A stretch of 64,000 nucleotides of DNA from Neorhizobium galegae (GTDB lineage Bacteria > Pseudomonadota > Alphaproteobacteria > Rhizobiales > Rhizobiaceae), in contig NZ_JAGIPG010000002.1 in the NCBI RefSeq assembly GCF_017877055.1, positions 434,001-498,000 of the forward strand, given 5' to 3'. The notes below the pieces were generated by a model. It worked only from the letters and a program-made list of their open reading frames with translations, did no database searches and had not been told where the DNA came from. Positions 1-8,719 of the stretch are shown here, piece by piece (the first letter of the stretch is position 1; each line of letters starts with the position of its first letter). A program made the position numbers and the translations under genes.

Positions 1-224
1 TGCCCGACATCCTGTTCGTCCTCGCGAGAAAACAGATCGATATAGACATGGCTGGCAGAGAGCGCGCCGACCGCGAGCGGCGTGATGAATTCCTGTGCCG
101 CCTTCGTCATCACCGGCCGGACGGAGGCGCCTCGCTCGCGGAGCCGACGGATGAGATCGAGGCTCTTATAGGCTGCGATGCCGCCGGAGATGATCAGAAG
201 GATGCGCTTGCCAGAGAGTTCCAT
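1..224 (-). CDS. coaBC: Phosphopantothenoylcysteine decarboxylase / phosphopantothenate-cysteine ligase (CoaBC), N-terminal part
   Basis: Only the first 74 codons are present; the gene runs off the left edge. The ATG is the complement of bases 222-224. The protein opens with a flavodoxin-like strand ([16 protein letters not shown]), the signature of the FMN-binding HFCD family to which the CoaC half of CoaBC belongs. CoaBC makes 4'-phosphopantetheine from phosphopantothenate and cysteine in coenzyme A synthesis. The fused ligase half would lie outside the window and cannot be checked. The gene diverges from the small basic protein gene that starts at 353. Confidence 0.85.
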   Translation of the reverse strand, partial: MELSGKRILLIISGGIAAYKSLDLIRRLRERGASVRPVMTKAAQEFITPLAVGALSASHVYIDLFSREDEQDVG

Positions 225-352
225 GCCCGTACCCGATACCAGAATGGCCGGAAGCTAAGCCTTTGGCCGCCAAGTTGCAATTGTCTTCAGCATCGCTGGT
301 ACCGCGGAACAGTTGCAGCCGACGGGAGTTCGGCGGCAAAGGGAGAACCGTC

Positions 353-712
353 ATGAAAAAGAAGATCGTTCCGAAGAAGGTCGCCGGATTCAAGGTGCCG
401 AAATCCGTGCGCAAGTCGTCCTTGCTGCGCAATATGCTGGCGAGCCGCACCGGCCGGCAGATGCTGGCGAGGGCGCTCGTCGCCGGCGCCAATGCAGCCG
501 CCGCGGTGCTGACCGATGAGCGTGCCGACATCCGTAAGCCCCGCAAGACAAGCGGCCGCAGACGCGCCCTTGCCGCAAGCGTGGCTGGCGAGGCAATCGA
601 GAGCGCGACTGCGGCAGCCACCGACGTCGTCACCAGCCCGACCCGCCCGCTCTTCAAGGCCAGCGCCAAGGCGAAGGAGGGCCGGATTTTCCCGGAGCCG
701 GTTACGCATTGA
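353..712 (+). CDS. Small basic hypothetical protein
   Basis: A 119-residue protein that I do not recognise. The ATG at 353 is chosen because GGGAGAA lies just upstream (341-347); an in-frame upstream extension to 263 reads through sequence without protein character. The N-terminus is strongly basic (MKKKIVPKK, then many Lys/Arg), followed by an Ala-rich helical stretch at about residues 40-55 and another basic block at about 60-75. There is no signal peptide or clear membrane segment. The composition suggests binding to nucleic acid or membrane, but that is only an inference. It diverges from coaBC across a 128-base gap. Confidence 0.55.
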   Translation: MKKKIVPKKVAGFKVPKSVRKSSLLRNMLASRTGRQMLARALVAGANAAAAVLTDERADIRKPRKTSGRRRALAASVAGEAIESATAAATDVVTSPTRPLFKASAKAKEGRIFPEPVTH

Positions 713-934
713 CGCGAAAGCGATCCGAGCATCTTGTGCTAATTTCTGGACTGCGATACTCCTGTTTGCGGCCGGATGCGGCCAGCCGCCCGCGGCGTTT
801 CTTACGTCCAGGTGAACGCATCCCACTGCCTCTCATCCTGTGCCAATCCGGCCAATGATGACGAACGGATCAGTAATGCGGGCGCTGATTGACAGACCTA
901 CCGGTCTTTGTTCGTCTGTTGAAAGGATGATGAG

Positions 935-1495
935 ATGCGCGATTTCCGCGATGCAAAACTGATGGCGAAAAGCCTGCGCGAGGCTTTTGCAGAACGTAAG
1001 ATTGAGCTGACGCACAGCCAGACCCTGGAGCTGGTTGCGGCACAGTTCGGTTATGACAACTGGAATATACTTGCTGCAAAGATCGATGCAGCAGAACCGC
1101 AGCAAAAGAGGCCGGATGCGGTTTCGATCCAGCCGGCGATCCCGATCTTCCGGATGTTCTCCGTCGACAAGGCGATGGAATTCTACCGTGATTTCCTAGG
1201 CTTCACCGTGGACTGGGAACACAGCTTCGGCGAAGATTTCCCGCTCTATTGCCAGATTTCGAGAAGCGGCATGCTGATGCACCTGTCCGAACATGCGGGC
1301 GATGCCTCTCCGGGCGCACGGGTCTTCGTGCCGATGACGGGTGTGCGCGCCTTTCAGCAGGAGCTGATCGGCAAGAACTACCAGTACATGAAGCCAAGGC
1401 TCGAACAGGCGGACTGGGGTCTGGAAGTGACGGTCACCGACCCGTTCAGCAACCGCATCACCTTCTGCGAGCGGGAGATCAAGCCGCAAGCCTGA
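935..1495 (+). CDS. Glyoxalase-related (VOC fold) protein with N-terminal helical domain
   Basis: A 186-residue protein, ATG preceded by AAAGGA at a good distance. Residues 1-50 form a helical module (LTHSQTLELVAAQFGYDNWN) typical of the 'glyoxalase-related protein' domain. Residues 65-180 are a VOC fold: IPIFRMFSVDKAMEFYRDFLG at the front and VTDPFSNRITFCE at the end, as in bleomycin-resistance and glyoxalase-like proteins. The usual metal ligands cannot be assigned with certainty, so substrate and catalysis are unknown. It stands alone, with about 220 bases of non-coding sequence before it and a convergent gene starting 28 bases after it. Confidence 0.7.
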   Translation: MRDFRDAKLMAKSLREAFAERKIELTHSQTLELVAAQFGYDNWNILAAKIDAAEPQQKRPDAVSIQPAIPIFRMFSVDKAMEFYRDFLGFTVDWEHSFGEDFPLYCQISRSGMLMHLSEHAGDASPGARVFVPMTGVRAFQQELIGKNYQYMKPRLEQADWGLEVTVTDPFSNRITFCEREIKPQA

Positions 1496-1523
1496 CCTGG
1501 GGCCCGCAAGGCCGAACGGGACG

Positions 1524-2300
1524 CTAGATCTTCTTCCTGGCCGTCGCGAACGGCTCGGTCGTCAGCTTGAAATCCGTCATTTCCTTCGGCGTCAGGTAAT
1601 AGAGCCGGTCGGGCGGCGTTTCGAGCGCATGGATCCAGAGGCCTGCGCCGATGCCCATCTGGTCGAGATGCCGGGCGACCCGCGCGGTGGTCGCCTGTGC
1701 GGCGAACATCGCCTGTTCCGCCGACGGCCGTTCCTTGGCTCCGTTGAACACCTGGTGCACGCCGATCACCGCATCCTTCTCTGCCAAACGCCCGACGCCG
1801 CCGGCAAATACGATCGGGCAGGAAGAGGCGCAGAGCGCTTTCGACGCCACTTTCGTGTCGAGCTTCCTGTCGCGGATCATCTTCGACATGGCGAGTGCAT
1901 CGTCCACCGAGCCGCCGGGGGAGTTGAGCGTCACGGTCTTTACATATTCCCCGCGCGTTTCGATCTCCTTGGAGAAGCGGGCGGCAGCGCCTGGATCGAT
2001 CGTGCCTTCGGCGAGCAGCACACCGCCTGTGGTGAGCTCGAAGGTCATCGGCTTTCGCAGCACTTCCTTCGAGCTGGCGGGCTGCACCGGCGGCGCGGCG
2101 GGCACGCCCTCGGTGAGTGCCGGTGGCAGCACGGGCTGGCCCTCATGCATAGGATCGAAGCCGGGCAAGGCGGCGTTCATCATCGTCATGTCGCGAATAT
2201 CGACGACGAGGAAAACTGCCGCAGCCGAGAGAAGCACATAGAAGGCGCCGCGCATCAGCATGCCCTCGTCGAGCTTCCTGATCGCCTCACCGATCCTCAT
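1524..2300 (-). CDS. Membrane-anchored ClpP/SppA-like periplasmic serine protease-type protein
   Basis: A 258-residue protein. The ATG (complement of 2298-2300) overlaps the upstream gene by 14 bases, so the two are probably co-translated. Residues 15-34 form one membrane anchor; a Pro/Ala-rich linker follows (50-80), then a ClpP/crotonase-like domain. LNSPGGSVDDA (125-135) matches the oxyanion-hole region of ClpP, ALCASSCP (155-162) sits where ClpP has its nucleophile serine, and GVHQ (180-183) matches the position of the catalytic histidine. The likely place of action is the periplasmic face of the inner membrane. The substrate is unknown; it may process or guard its neighbour, the coiled-coil membrane protein. 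Confidence 0.65.
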   Translation of the reverse strand: MRIGEAIRKLDEGMLMRGAFYVLLSAAAVFLVVDIRDMTMMNAALPGFDPMHEGQPVLPPALTEGVPAAPPVQPASSKEVLRKPMTFELTTGGVLLAEGTIDPGAAARFSKEIETRGEYVKTVTLNSPGGSVDDALAMSKMIRDRKLDTKVASKALCASSCPIVFAGGVGRLAEKDAVIGVHQVFNGAKERPSAEQAMFAAQATTARVARHLDQMGIGAGLWIHALETPPDRLYYLTPKEMTDFKLTTEPFATARKKI

Positions 2301-3624
2301 GCGAACGGTCCCGGCTGCGTGACTTGAGATCGATCGCGGTGATGTTGTTCGGCTCGAGTTCAGACGCTGATTCCGGCCTTGGCGCCGATGTCTTGTCCTC
2401 GGCTTCCGTCTTGGCAATCGTCTGTTCGACGTTCACTCCGCTCGCGGTAACGGCACGTTGAACTTCGAGCGCCCTGAGAAGTTCGGCCGCCGTGATCCGT
2501 TCGGCGAAGGGCAGGTTTTCCTCCTGGCGGCGGATCGCGCCATGCACGGTGGCGAGAATGAACACCATCACGCCGGGCAGAAGATCGATGGAAATAGCGC
2601 CGGCCCAGGCGGGAATGAAGTCCTGCGCATAGTGCAGCACGGCCTCGGCGGACGAGAGCGGCACGAAACGACGCTCCTGCACTGGTGGACGGGTAAGGAT
2701 CTCGTCGGCGGCCTTGGCAAGCGCCTTGGACTGCGCCGTGACCGAGGTGCGGACGGTGTCCATCACCTGGTTCTGGCGGTTGATGAGATCGGCCGCACCG
2801 CCATCCGGAACCGGCGCGATAAAACCAAGCGACAGGTCGTCCGCCGCGCGGCGGATCGACGGGGCGATCGAAGTTTGGGCGAGCGAGGTGATGACGCCGG
2901 TCAGCGCCACGGCTTCGGTGGAAAACTGGTCGGCACGCGGTTCGATCGTGCCGGGTGCCGAGACCAGCGAACGCATCGTCTCGAGCCGTTTCTGGCCCTG
3001 GGTGAAGAGGTCCTCCACCTGCTCGCGGGAGGCGCTGATGTTGGCCTGCAGCGACTTCATCTGCGACGACATCTGGCTGAGAAGCTGCACGACGCTACCC
3101 GATCCGGTCGTGCCGGTCAGCGAGCCGGACTGCCGCTCGACGCCTGCCAGCTGGGAGAAACGTTCGGATGCGCGCTGGATATCCGGCAGCAGGCTTTGCG
3201 CCGCGAGCGCGTTCTGGTGGGCACGATCGAGATCGGCGGTATAGTCCTCGACCGTTTCGGAAAGATGCTGCTCCACGGCTGCGGAGCCGGCAAGGGCCGC
3301 CGCATTCAGCCAGCTCGACATGGCAAGGATCATTGCTGCGCCGATCGCCATGACGCCGAGCATGGCTGACCGCCCGGCACGGGTCGTCACATGCGGATAG
3401 AACCTGGCCATATAGGACCAGAAGGCATAGATGCCGACCGAGACCGAGGCAGAGTAGATGACTGCCGCAAAGAATACGGCCGTCGGCGACCCGTCGAGGA
3501 TGCTGCGCGCCCCGAGATAGGTGTAGACACCGGAGGCGAGCGCCAGCACGGCGAGCGCGAAACGGGTCATCGTCTCGACGGCCGCGACACCGTCATGCAA
3601 GCGTTGAGTTGCGCCTAGCGCCAT
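2287..3624 (-). CDS. Four-helix membrane protein with large coiled-coil domain, function unknown
   Basis: A 445-residue protein that I do not recognise by name. The ATG at 3624 is preferred over a TTG 21 bases upstream because GGAG stands 7 bases before it. Three membrane segments lie at about residues 18-40, 48-70 and 84-108, a soluble helical domain spans about 110-335 with heptad-like stretches rich in Gln, Ser and Glu, and a fourth membrane segment lies at about 340-362. The tail is charged and probably cytoplasmic. It is the first gene of an operon with the ClpP-like protein. The architecture recalls sensor or scaffold proteins, but no known domain could be named. Confidence 0.55.
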   Translation of the reverse strand: MALGATQRLHDGVAAVETMTRFALAVLALASGVYTYLGARSILDGSPTAVFFAAVIYSASVSVGIYAFWSYMARFYPHVTTRAGRSAMLGVMAIGAAMILAMSSWLNAAALAGSAAVEQHLSETVEDYTADLDRAHQNALAAQSLLPDIQRASERFSQLAGVERQSGSLTGTTGSGSVVQLLSQMSSQMKSLQANISASREQVEDLFTQGQKRLETMRSLVSAPGTIEPRADQFSTEAVALTGVITSLAQTSIAPSIRRAADDLSLGFIAPVPDGGAADLINRQNQVMDTVRTSVTAQSKALAKAADEILTRPPVQERRFVPLSSAEAVLHYAQDFIPAWAGAISIDLLPGVMVFILATVHGAIRRQEENLPFAERITAAELLRALEVQRAVTASGVNVEQTIAKTEAEDKTSAPRPESASELEPNNITAIDLKSRSRDRSHEDR

Positions 3625-3652
3625 GAACTGTCTCCGGAAGGGCAAGTCCCAA

Positions 3653-3668
3653 AAGGAATGTATTCCTT
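3653..3668. promoter_or_regulatory. 16-base palindrome upstream of the membrane-protein operon
   Basis: AAGGAAT-GT-ATTCCTT is a perfect inverted repeat (7-base arms, 2-base centre) located 28 bases before the start codon at 3624. Its position fits an operator or the core of a promoter. No regulator could be matched. Confidence 0.35.
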
Positions 3669-3781
3669 AACAGAGAATGAGAACTCGGCGGAATAAAGGC
3701 CGCTTTGGAGTTGCGATATGGCGAAAACCCTTGTGGATCGGGGTTATTTCACCATCAGGAAGCCAGACACCGGGTGTGGGC

Positions 3782-5344
3782 TCAGCTCAGAGCAAAGGCG
3801 AGATACAGCAGAGACAGCGCGATGATCCAAAGCGCGACACGGCCTGAACGATTGTGGCGTGCTTCCGACCTGCCGATCGCGTCCGCGGTCTCCGGATCGA
3901 AGCGCAGGCCGTGCTCGCTCATATGCACAAGTTCCTGGTGTAATTTTTCCGTCTTGGCTGCGATTTCCGGAAGAGCCTCGGCGAGCTTGACGGCGGCTTT
4001 GACGCCGTCGCGCAGATCCGAGACGATCCGTTTCGGCCCAAGATTGTCGCGGATCCACTGGCCAACGACCGGCTCCGACGCCTTCCACATGTTGAAGCGC
4101 GGATCGAGCATGCGCGACACGCCTTCGACCACGACCATGGTTTTCTGCAGCAGGATCAGTTCGGTGCGGGTCTGCATCTCGAACAGGTCGGTGACCTCGA
4201 AGAGCAGGGCCAGAAGGCGCGCCATGGAGATCGTTTCGGCCGGCTGGCCGTGGATCGGTTCGCCGATCGCGCGGATCGCCTGGGCGAAGCTCGCCACGTC
4301 GTGGTGGGAAGGTACGTAACCGGCCTCGAAATGCACTTCCGCCACGCGCAGATAGTCGCGGGTGATGAAACCGTAGAGGATTTCGGCGAGGAAACGGCGC
4401 TCCTTCTTGCCGAGCCGGCCGACGATGCCCATGTCGACCGCGACGATCGTGCCGGCGGAATCCACGAACAGATTGCCGGGATGCATGTCCGCATGGAAAA
4501 AGCCGTCCCGCAGCGTGTGGCGCAGGAAGGACTGGATCAGCACCTCGGCGAGCTTTTCGAGATTATGCCCGGCGGCACGAAGACCCGCGACATCCGACAT
4601 CTTGACGCCATCGATCCACTCCATGGTGATCACGTCGCGGCCGGTGCGTTCCCAGTCGACCAACGGCACCCGGAACCCGGGATCCTCCTTGGTATTCTCG
4701 GCGATCTCGGAAAGCGCCGCAGCCTCCAGGCGCAGGTCCATTTCCACCTTGGTGGTCTGTTCGAGCGTCCGCGTCACCTCGACGGGCCTTAAGCGGCGGC
4801 TGGAGCGCATGAAGCGCTCCTGCATGCGCGACAGCAGATACATGCTCTCGATGTCATGGGCGAAGCGCTGGCGCACGCCCGGGCGCACCACCTTGATGGC
4901 CACTTTCCTGTCATTGACGAGGCCGGGATGGACCTGGGCGATTGAGGCCGCCGCGATCGGCTCGTCGAAGGAGGAATAGAGATCGCCGATCGTTCGGCCG
5001 AGCGATGCCTCGACCGCCGCTTTCGCGATCTCGGTCGGGAAGAAGGCCATACGGTCCTGCAGCATGGCGAGATCGACGGCCCAGTCGACGCCGACCACAT
5101 CCGGACGGGTCGCAAGGAACTGGCCGATCTTGACATAGGAAGGCCCCAGCCGGTCGACGGCGCGGGTCAGGCGCTCGCTGCGTGCCTGTGTCTTGGAGCG
5201 AAACCGCGCCAAGGGCTCGACCAGCGCCTTGATGAGGCCGACGGAAGGCGGCATGTCCTGGGTCGGCAGCGCCGATACCACGCCCTCACGCACAAGAACC
5301 CAGCCGACGCGGACAAGCCGGAAATAAGCGCCGATCGTGCTCAT
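3782..5344 (-). CDS. ubiB: Ubiquinone biosynthesis protein UbiB (ABC1/ADCK-type atypical kinase)
   Basis: A 520-residue protein of normal length for UbiB. The start (ATG, 5342-5344) lies 4 bases after the ubiE stop, so translation is coupled. It carries the family's KxGQ motif (KIGQ at about 73-76), an ATPase-type lysine in KVAIKVVRPG, EWIDG, and the HADMHPGN catalytic loop. The C-terminal hydrophobic segment (about 500-517) should anchor it in the inner membrane. UbiB is an ATPase that helps the lipid-soluble quinone intermediates reach the hydroxylating and methylating enzymes of the Ubi complex. Confidence 0.93.
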   Translation of the reverse strand: MSTIGAYFRLVRVGWVLVREGVVSALPTQDMPPSVGLIKALVEPLARFRSKTQARSERLTRAVDRLGPSYVKIGQFLATRPDVVGVDWAVDLAMLQDRMAFFPTEIAKAAVEASLGRTIGDLYSSFDEPIAAASIAQVHPGLVNDRKVAIKVVRPGVRQRFAHDIESMYLLSRMQERFMRSSRRLRPVEVTRTLEQTTKVEMDLRLEAAALSEIAENTKEDPGFRVPLVDWERTGRDVITMEWIDGVKMSDVAGLRAAGHNLEKLAEVLIQSFLRHTLRDGFFHADMHPGNLFVDSAGTIVAVDMGIVGRLGKKERRFLAEILYGFITRDYLRVAEVHFEAGYVPSHHDVASFAQAIRAIGEPIHGQPAETISMARLLALLFEVTDLFEMQTRTELILLQKTMVVVEGVSRMLDPRFNMWKASEPVVGQWIRDNLGPKRIVSDLRDGVKAAVKLAEALPEIAAKTEKLHQELVHMSEHGLRFDPETADAIGRSEARHNRSGRVALWIIALSLLYLAFALS

Positions 5345-5348
5345 GCGT

Positions 5349-6125
5349 TCAGAGCTTCCAGCCGGAATGCAGCGCCGCGATGCCGCCGGTATAATTGGTG
5401 TAGGTGACGCGCGAAAAACCCGCATTGCGGATCATCGCGGCGAAATTTTCCTGGTTCGGGAATTTTCGGATCGATTCCACCAGATATTGGTAGGGCTCGG
5501 CTTCGCCGGTGATCATCCTGCCGAAGCGCGGGATCGCCTTGAACGACCATTCCTCGTAGAAGCGCTCCAGAAGCGGCATCTCGACTTCGGAAAATTCCAG
5601 CACCAGCAACCGTCCGCCGCGCTTCAGCACGCGGTAGGCCTCCTTCAGCGCCACGTCGATATGCGGCACGTTGCGGATGCCGAAAGCGATCGTATAGGCA
5701 TCGAAGGAATTGGCCTCGAAAGGCAGCGACTCGGCATTGGCTTCGACGAAGGCGAGGTTTTCGGAAAGATGTTTCCTTTCGGCCCGCTCGGCGCCGACTG
5801 CCAGCATCGAGCCATTGATGTCGAGCACGGTCACATGCGCCTTGCGGTCGGAAGCCTCGACGATCCGGAAAGCGATATCGCCTGTGCCGCCGGCCACATC
5901 CAGGGTCTTGTAGCCGACGTCCTTTCGCGGGTTGAGCGAGGCGATCAAGGCGTTCTTCCAGACGCGGTGCATGCCGGCCGACATCACGTCGTTCATCACG
6001 TCGTAGCGTTTGGCGACCTTGTGGAAGACGTCGTTGACGAGGCCCTGCTTCTCGCCGTCCGCGACCTTGCGGAAGCCATAGGATGTTTCCATCCCGCCGT
6101 CGGCGCTGGTACGGGCTTCAGTCAT
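5349..6125 (-). CDS. ubiE: Ubiquinone/menaquinone C-methyltransferase UbiE
   Basis: A 258-residue class I methyltransferase. The ATG at 6125 has AGGAG 8 bases upstream and begins with the segment typical of rhizobial UbiE ([13 protein letters not shown]). Motif I is [12 protein letters not shown] (75-86). The IRNV and RVLKRGG motifs are present, and the C-terminus ends [13 protein letters not shown] as in the family. It adds the C-methyl group to the benzoquinol ring in ubiquinone synthesis using S-adenosylmethionine. It forms an operon with ubiB and diverges from mutM across a 151-base region that should hold both promoters. Confidence 0.95.
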   Translation of the reverse strand: MTEARTSADGGMETSYGFRKVADGEKQGLVNDVFHKVAKRYDVMNDVMSAGMHRVWKNALIASLNPRKDVGYKTLDVAGGTGDIAFRIVEASDRKAHVTVLDINGSMLAVGAERAERKHLSENLAFVEANAESLPFEANSFDAYTIAFGIRNVPHIDVALKEAYRVLKRGGRLLVLEFSEVEMPLLERFYEEWSFKAIPRFGRMITGEAEPYQYLVESIRKFPNQENFAAMIRNAGFSRVTYTNYTGGIAALHSGWKL

Positions 6126-6276
6126 CGGTGAACTCCTAACGTCTCTCTTCTGGTCGGCGACCATAGCGAAATCGCTCATCGCACGCTATCTGTGGCACGT
6201 CTCATTACGTGGGTGCGACATCCGGTCCGGTCTATAGACCAGGCGCGATGTCGTTGAAACAGGAAGTTAGTCAATC

Positions 6277-7155
6277 ATGCCCGAATTGCCAGAGGTGGAA
6301 ACCGTCCGGCGCGGTCTCGCCCCGGCAATGGAAGGCGCGGTGATCGCCAAGCTCGAACTCAATCGTCCGGACCTGCGCTTTCCGCTGCCGGAGAATTTCG
6401 CGGCTGCGATCAAAGAGCGCCGCATCGTCTCGCTTGGCCGGCGCGCCAAATACCTGCTGATCGATCTGGAAGACGATCTCACCGTGATCAGCCATCTCGG
6501 CATGTCGGGATCGTTTCGGATCGAGAACGAAATGCTCGGCGAGTTCCACCATCCGCGCTCGAAGGATCAGAAGCACGATCATGTCGTCTTTCATCTGAGA
6601 CAGAAGGAAGGCCTGCTGCGTGTCATCTATAATGACCCGCGCCGTTTCGGCTTCATGCAGTTGTGGAAGCGCAGCGAGCTCGATCTCTATCCGGCTTTCG
6701 TCGAACTCGGACCGGAGCCGACCGGCAATGCGCTCGATGCCGATTACCTAGCGGGGAGGCTGGCGGGCAAGAGCCAGCCGCTTAAAGGTGCGCTGCTCGA
6801 TCAGACGGTGATAGCCGGCCTCGGCAATATCTATGTCTGCGAGGCGCTGTGGCGTTCGCACCTCCTGCCGACTCGCGCTTCAGGCAGCATCGTGACCAAG
6901 ACGGGCAAGCCGAAGAAGGAGATGGTCCTCCTCAACCAGTCGATCCGCGACGTCATTGCCGATGCGATAGCCGCCGGAGGCTCGTCGCTGAGAGACCATA
7001 TCCAGACGGATGGCTCGCTCGGTTATTTCCAGCACTCCTTCTCCGTCTACGACCGGGAAGACGAAGCTTGCCGCACGCCGGGCTGCAGCGGTACCGTCGC
7101 GCGCATCACCCAGGCGGGCCGTTCCACCTTCTATTGCCCGGTCTGCCAGAAATAA
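6277..7155 (+). CDS. mutM: Formamidopyrimidine-DNA glycosylase (Fpg)
   Basis: A 292-residue protein, slightly longer than the E. coli enzyme. It begins with [14 protein letters not shown], which supplies the catalytic N-terminal proline and Glu3. The helix-two-turn-helix region contains [18 protein letters not shown], and the C-terminus carries the zinc finger; its first Cys pair is spaced CX4C and its second CX2C (CPVC). It removes 8-oxoguanine and other oxidised purines and cuts the strand by beta/delta elimination. AGGAAG lies 11 bases before the ATG. The gene diverges from ubiE. Confidence 0.95.
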   Translation: MPELPEVETVRRGLAPAMEGAVIAKLELNRPDLRFPLPENFAAAIKERRIVSLGRRAKYLLIDLEDDLTVISHLGMSGSFRIENEMLGEFHHPRSKDQKHDHVVFHLRQKEGLLRVIYNDPRRFGFMQLWKRSELDLYPAFVELGPEPTGNALDADYLAGRLAGKSQPLKGALLDQTVIAGLGNIYVCEALWRSHLLPTRASGSIVTKTGKPKKEMVLLNQSIRDVIADAIAAGGSSLRDHIQTDGSLGYFQHSFSVYDREDEACRTPGCSGTVARITQAGRSTFYCPVCQK

Positions 7156-7210
7156 CTGCTGCCACAAATAACCAACTGCCAGAAGTCCAGAGCAGAAGAG
7201 GAGAGATCGG

Positions 7211-7984
7211 ATGAGCTACGAAACCCTGCTGACCGAAACCCGGGGCGCCGTCGCGCTCATCACCCTCAATCGGCCGGCCGCGCTCAACGCGCTCAACTCG
7301 ACCGTCATGGCCGATTTGACCGAAGCGCTTTCCGCATTCGGCAAGGACGAGGCGATCGGTGCGATCGTGCTGACCGGTTCCGAAAAAGCCTTTGCCGCTG
7401 GCGCCGATATCAAGGAAATGCAGGGCATCGATTTCGTCGAGGCCTATGTGAACGACTTCATCTCCGGCTGGGAGGCGATCGCTGCCACCCGCAAGCCGAT
7501 GATCGCTGCCGTCTCCGGTTTCGCGCTCGGCGGCGGCTGCGAACTCGCCATGATGTGTGATTTCATCATCGCCTCGGAAACGGCAAAGTTCGGCCAGCCG
7601 GAGATTACGCTCGGCGTCATTCCCGGCATGGGCGGCTCGCAGCGGCTGACCCGCGCGGTCGGCAAGGCGAAGGCGATGGACATGGTGATGACCGGCCGGA
7701 TGATGGATGCCGCGGAAGCCGAGCGGGCAGGGCTTGTGTCGCGTATCGTTTCGCCGGAGCGGCTGATCGACGAGGCGGTCGAGGCGGCGGCGAAGATCGC
7801 CTCTTTCCCGCGCGCCGCAGTGCTGATGGCCAAGGAGGCCGTCAATCGCTCCTTCGAGACGACGCTTGCCGAAGGCCTGCGCTTCGAACGGCGGCTTTTC
7901 CATTCGCTGTTTGCGACCGCCGACCAGAAGGAAGGCATGGCGGCCTTCGTGGAAAAGCGAAAGCCGCGGTTCTCCAACCGCTAA
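7211..7984 (+). CDS. Enoyl-CoA hydratase
   Basis: A 257-residue crotonase-fold protein of typical length. The oxyanion-hole motif [12 protein letters not shown] is at about 59-70 and the second active-site region [15 protein letters not shown] at about 100-114. Glutamates in PEITLG and in the conserved [10 protein letters not shown] region occupy the catalytic positions of true hydratases. It hydrates short-chain 2-enoyl-CoA in fatty-acid or amino-acid breakdown. GAGGAGAG stands before the ATG. It follows mutM by 55 bases and precedes rpsT, the usual rhizobial order; it may share a transcript with mutM. Confidence 0.9.
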   Translation: MSYETLLTETRGAVALITLNRPAALNALNSTVMADLTEALSAFGKDEAIGAIVLTGSEKAFAAGADIKEMQGIDFVEAYVNDFISGWEAIAATRKPMIAAVSGFALGGGCELAMMCDFIIASETAKFGQPEITLGVIPGMGGSQRLTRAVGKAKAMDMVMTGRMMDAAEAERAGLVSRIVSPERLIDEAVEAAAKIASFPRAAVLMAKEAVNRSFETTLAEGLRFERRLFHSLFATADQKEGMAAFVEKRKPRFSNR

Positions 7985-8022
7985 ATCCTGCAACAGCGGA
8001 TGGTCATCCACCAAAATGCGCG

Positions 8023-8051
8023 TTGACTGGGGCGGGTATTCCGGTTATATG
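8023..8051 (+). promoter_or_regulatory. Likely sigma70 promoter of rpsT
   Basis: TTGACT (8023-8028), a 17-base spacer and TATATG (8046-8051) give a good housekeeping promoter match 125 bases before the rpsT start. The leader that follows would be about 115 bases. Confidence 0.55.
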
Positions 8052-8175
8052 CCCGCCCACAGTTGGGAAAGCCTGATCACGGCTTCCTCTATTGCTCCCG
8101 AATTGCTGGATTGATGGTCGCAAGGACCGACGCGGCAACGGCGGAGTTTGGTTCGAATTCGTAGAGAGGCATGAA

Positions 8176-8442
8176 ATGGCCAATACAACTTCGGCGAAAA
8201 AAGCGACCCGCAAGATCGCTCGCCGTACCGCAGTCAACAAGTCCCGCCGCTCGCGCGTTCGCGGCTTCATCCGCAAGGTCGAAGAGGCCATCGCTACGGG
8301 CGATGTGGCGGTTGCTGCAGAAGCCCTGAAGGCTGCCCAGCCAGAGATCCAGCGCGCCGCTACCAAGGGCGTGCTTCACAGCAACACGGCATCCCGCAAG
8401 GTGTCCCGTCTTGCTGCACGCGTGAAGGCCCTTTCGGCCTAA
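8176..8442 (+). CDS. rpsT: Small ribosomal subunit protein bS20
   Basis: An 88-residue, Lys/Arg/Ala-rich protein beginning [13 protein letters not shown], the conserved bS20 start. The ATG at 8176 has GAGAGG 6 bases upstream; a longer in-frame reading from 8092 is not supported by homology. bS20 binds 16S rRNA at the base of the 30S body. It lies directly before dnaA, as in most alphaproteobacteria, and is followed by a strong terminator, so it is transcribed separately from dnaA. Confidence 0.97.
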   Translation: MANTTSAKKATRKIARRTAVNKSRRSRVRGFIRKVEEAIATGDVAVAAEALKAAQPEIQRAATKGVLHSNTASRKVSRLAARVKALSA

Positions 8443-8469
8443 TAAATTTCACAAACTGTATCATAATGA

Positions 8470-8497
8470 AGCCTGGTCGTTCTGACTGGGCTTTTTG
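8470..8497 (+). terminator. Rho-independent terminator of rpsT
   Basis: A 9-base stem with two G-T pairs (AGCCTGGTC / GACTGGGCT), a 5-base loop and a run of T. It lies 27 bases after the rpsT stop. Confidence 0.8.
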
Positions 8498-8599
8498 TGA
8501 TTCTCTCAGGGCTCCTTATATTTATCCGGCTCATTAACAATTTCGTGTCATCGGCGTGACAGAAAATAGCCAGTTAAATCAATATTTTACAGGAGGTCT

Positions 8600-8674
8600 A
8601 TGAGTCCATGGGTGACTTTGGCGACGGGTAAAAGCCCCCAGATGGAGTCAAGAAGATTTTTATTTTTTCTGTGA
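8600..8674 (+). CDS. Possible 24-codon upstream ORF
   Basis: ATG at 8600 follows a perfect AGGAGG (8591-8596) with only 3 bases between, and the frame stays open for 24 codons to TGA at 8672. The peptide starts MSPWVTLATGK and ends in a run of Phe/Leu. The spacing is short and the peptide has no known relative that I can name, so it may be a chance match. Confidence 0.25.
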   Translation: MSPWVTLATGKSPQMESRRFLFFL

Positions 8675-8685
8675 ACGATTGTTCA
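8672..8685. repeat. Inverted repeat TGAAC-N4-GTTCA
   Basis: Perfect 5-base arms around GATT. The pattern GAAC-N4-GTTC resembles the Gram-positive LexA box, while rhizobial LexA normally uses a GTTC-N7-GTTC direct repeat, so the binding protein is unknown. Confidence 0.35.
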
Positions 8686-8700
8686 GAATGTATCTCATTT

Positions 8701-8719
8701 TTGAATCCCATTGATTCAA
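8701..8719. repeat. Inverted repeat with GANTC in both arms
   Basis: TTGAATC-CCATT-GATTCAA has perfect 7-base arms and a 5-base centre; each arm contains a GANTC site. A protein that binds here could be sensitive to CcrM methylation. Confidence 0.4.
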
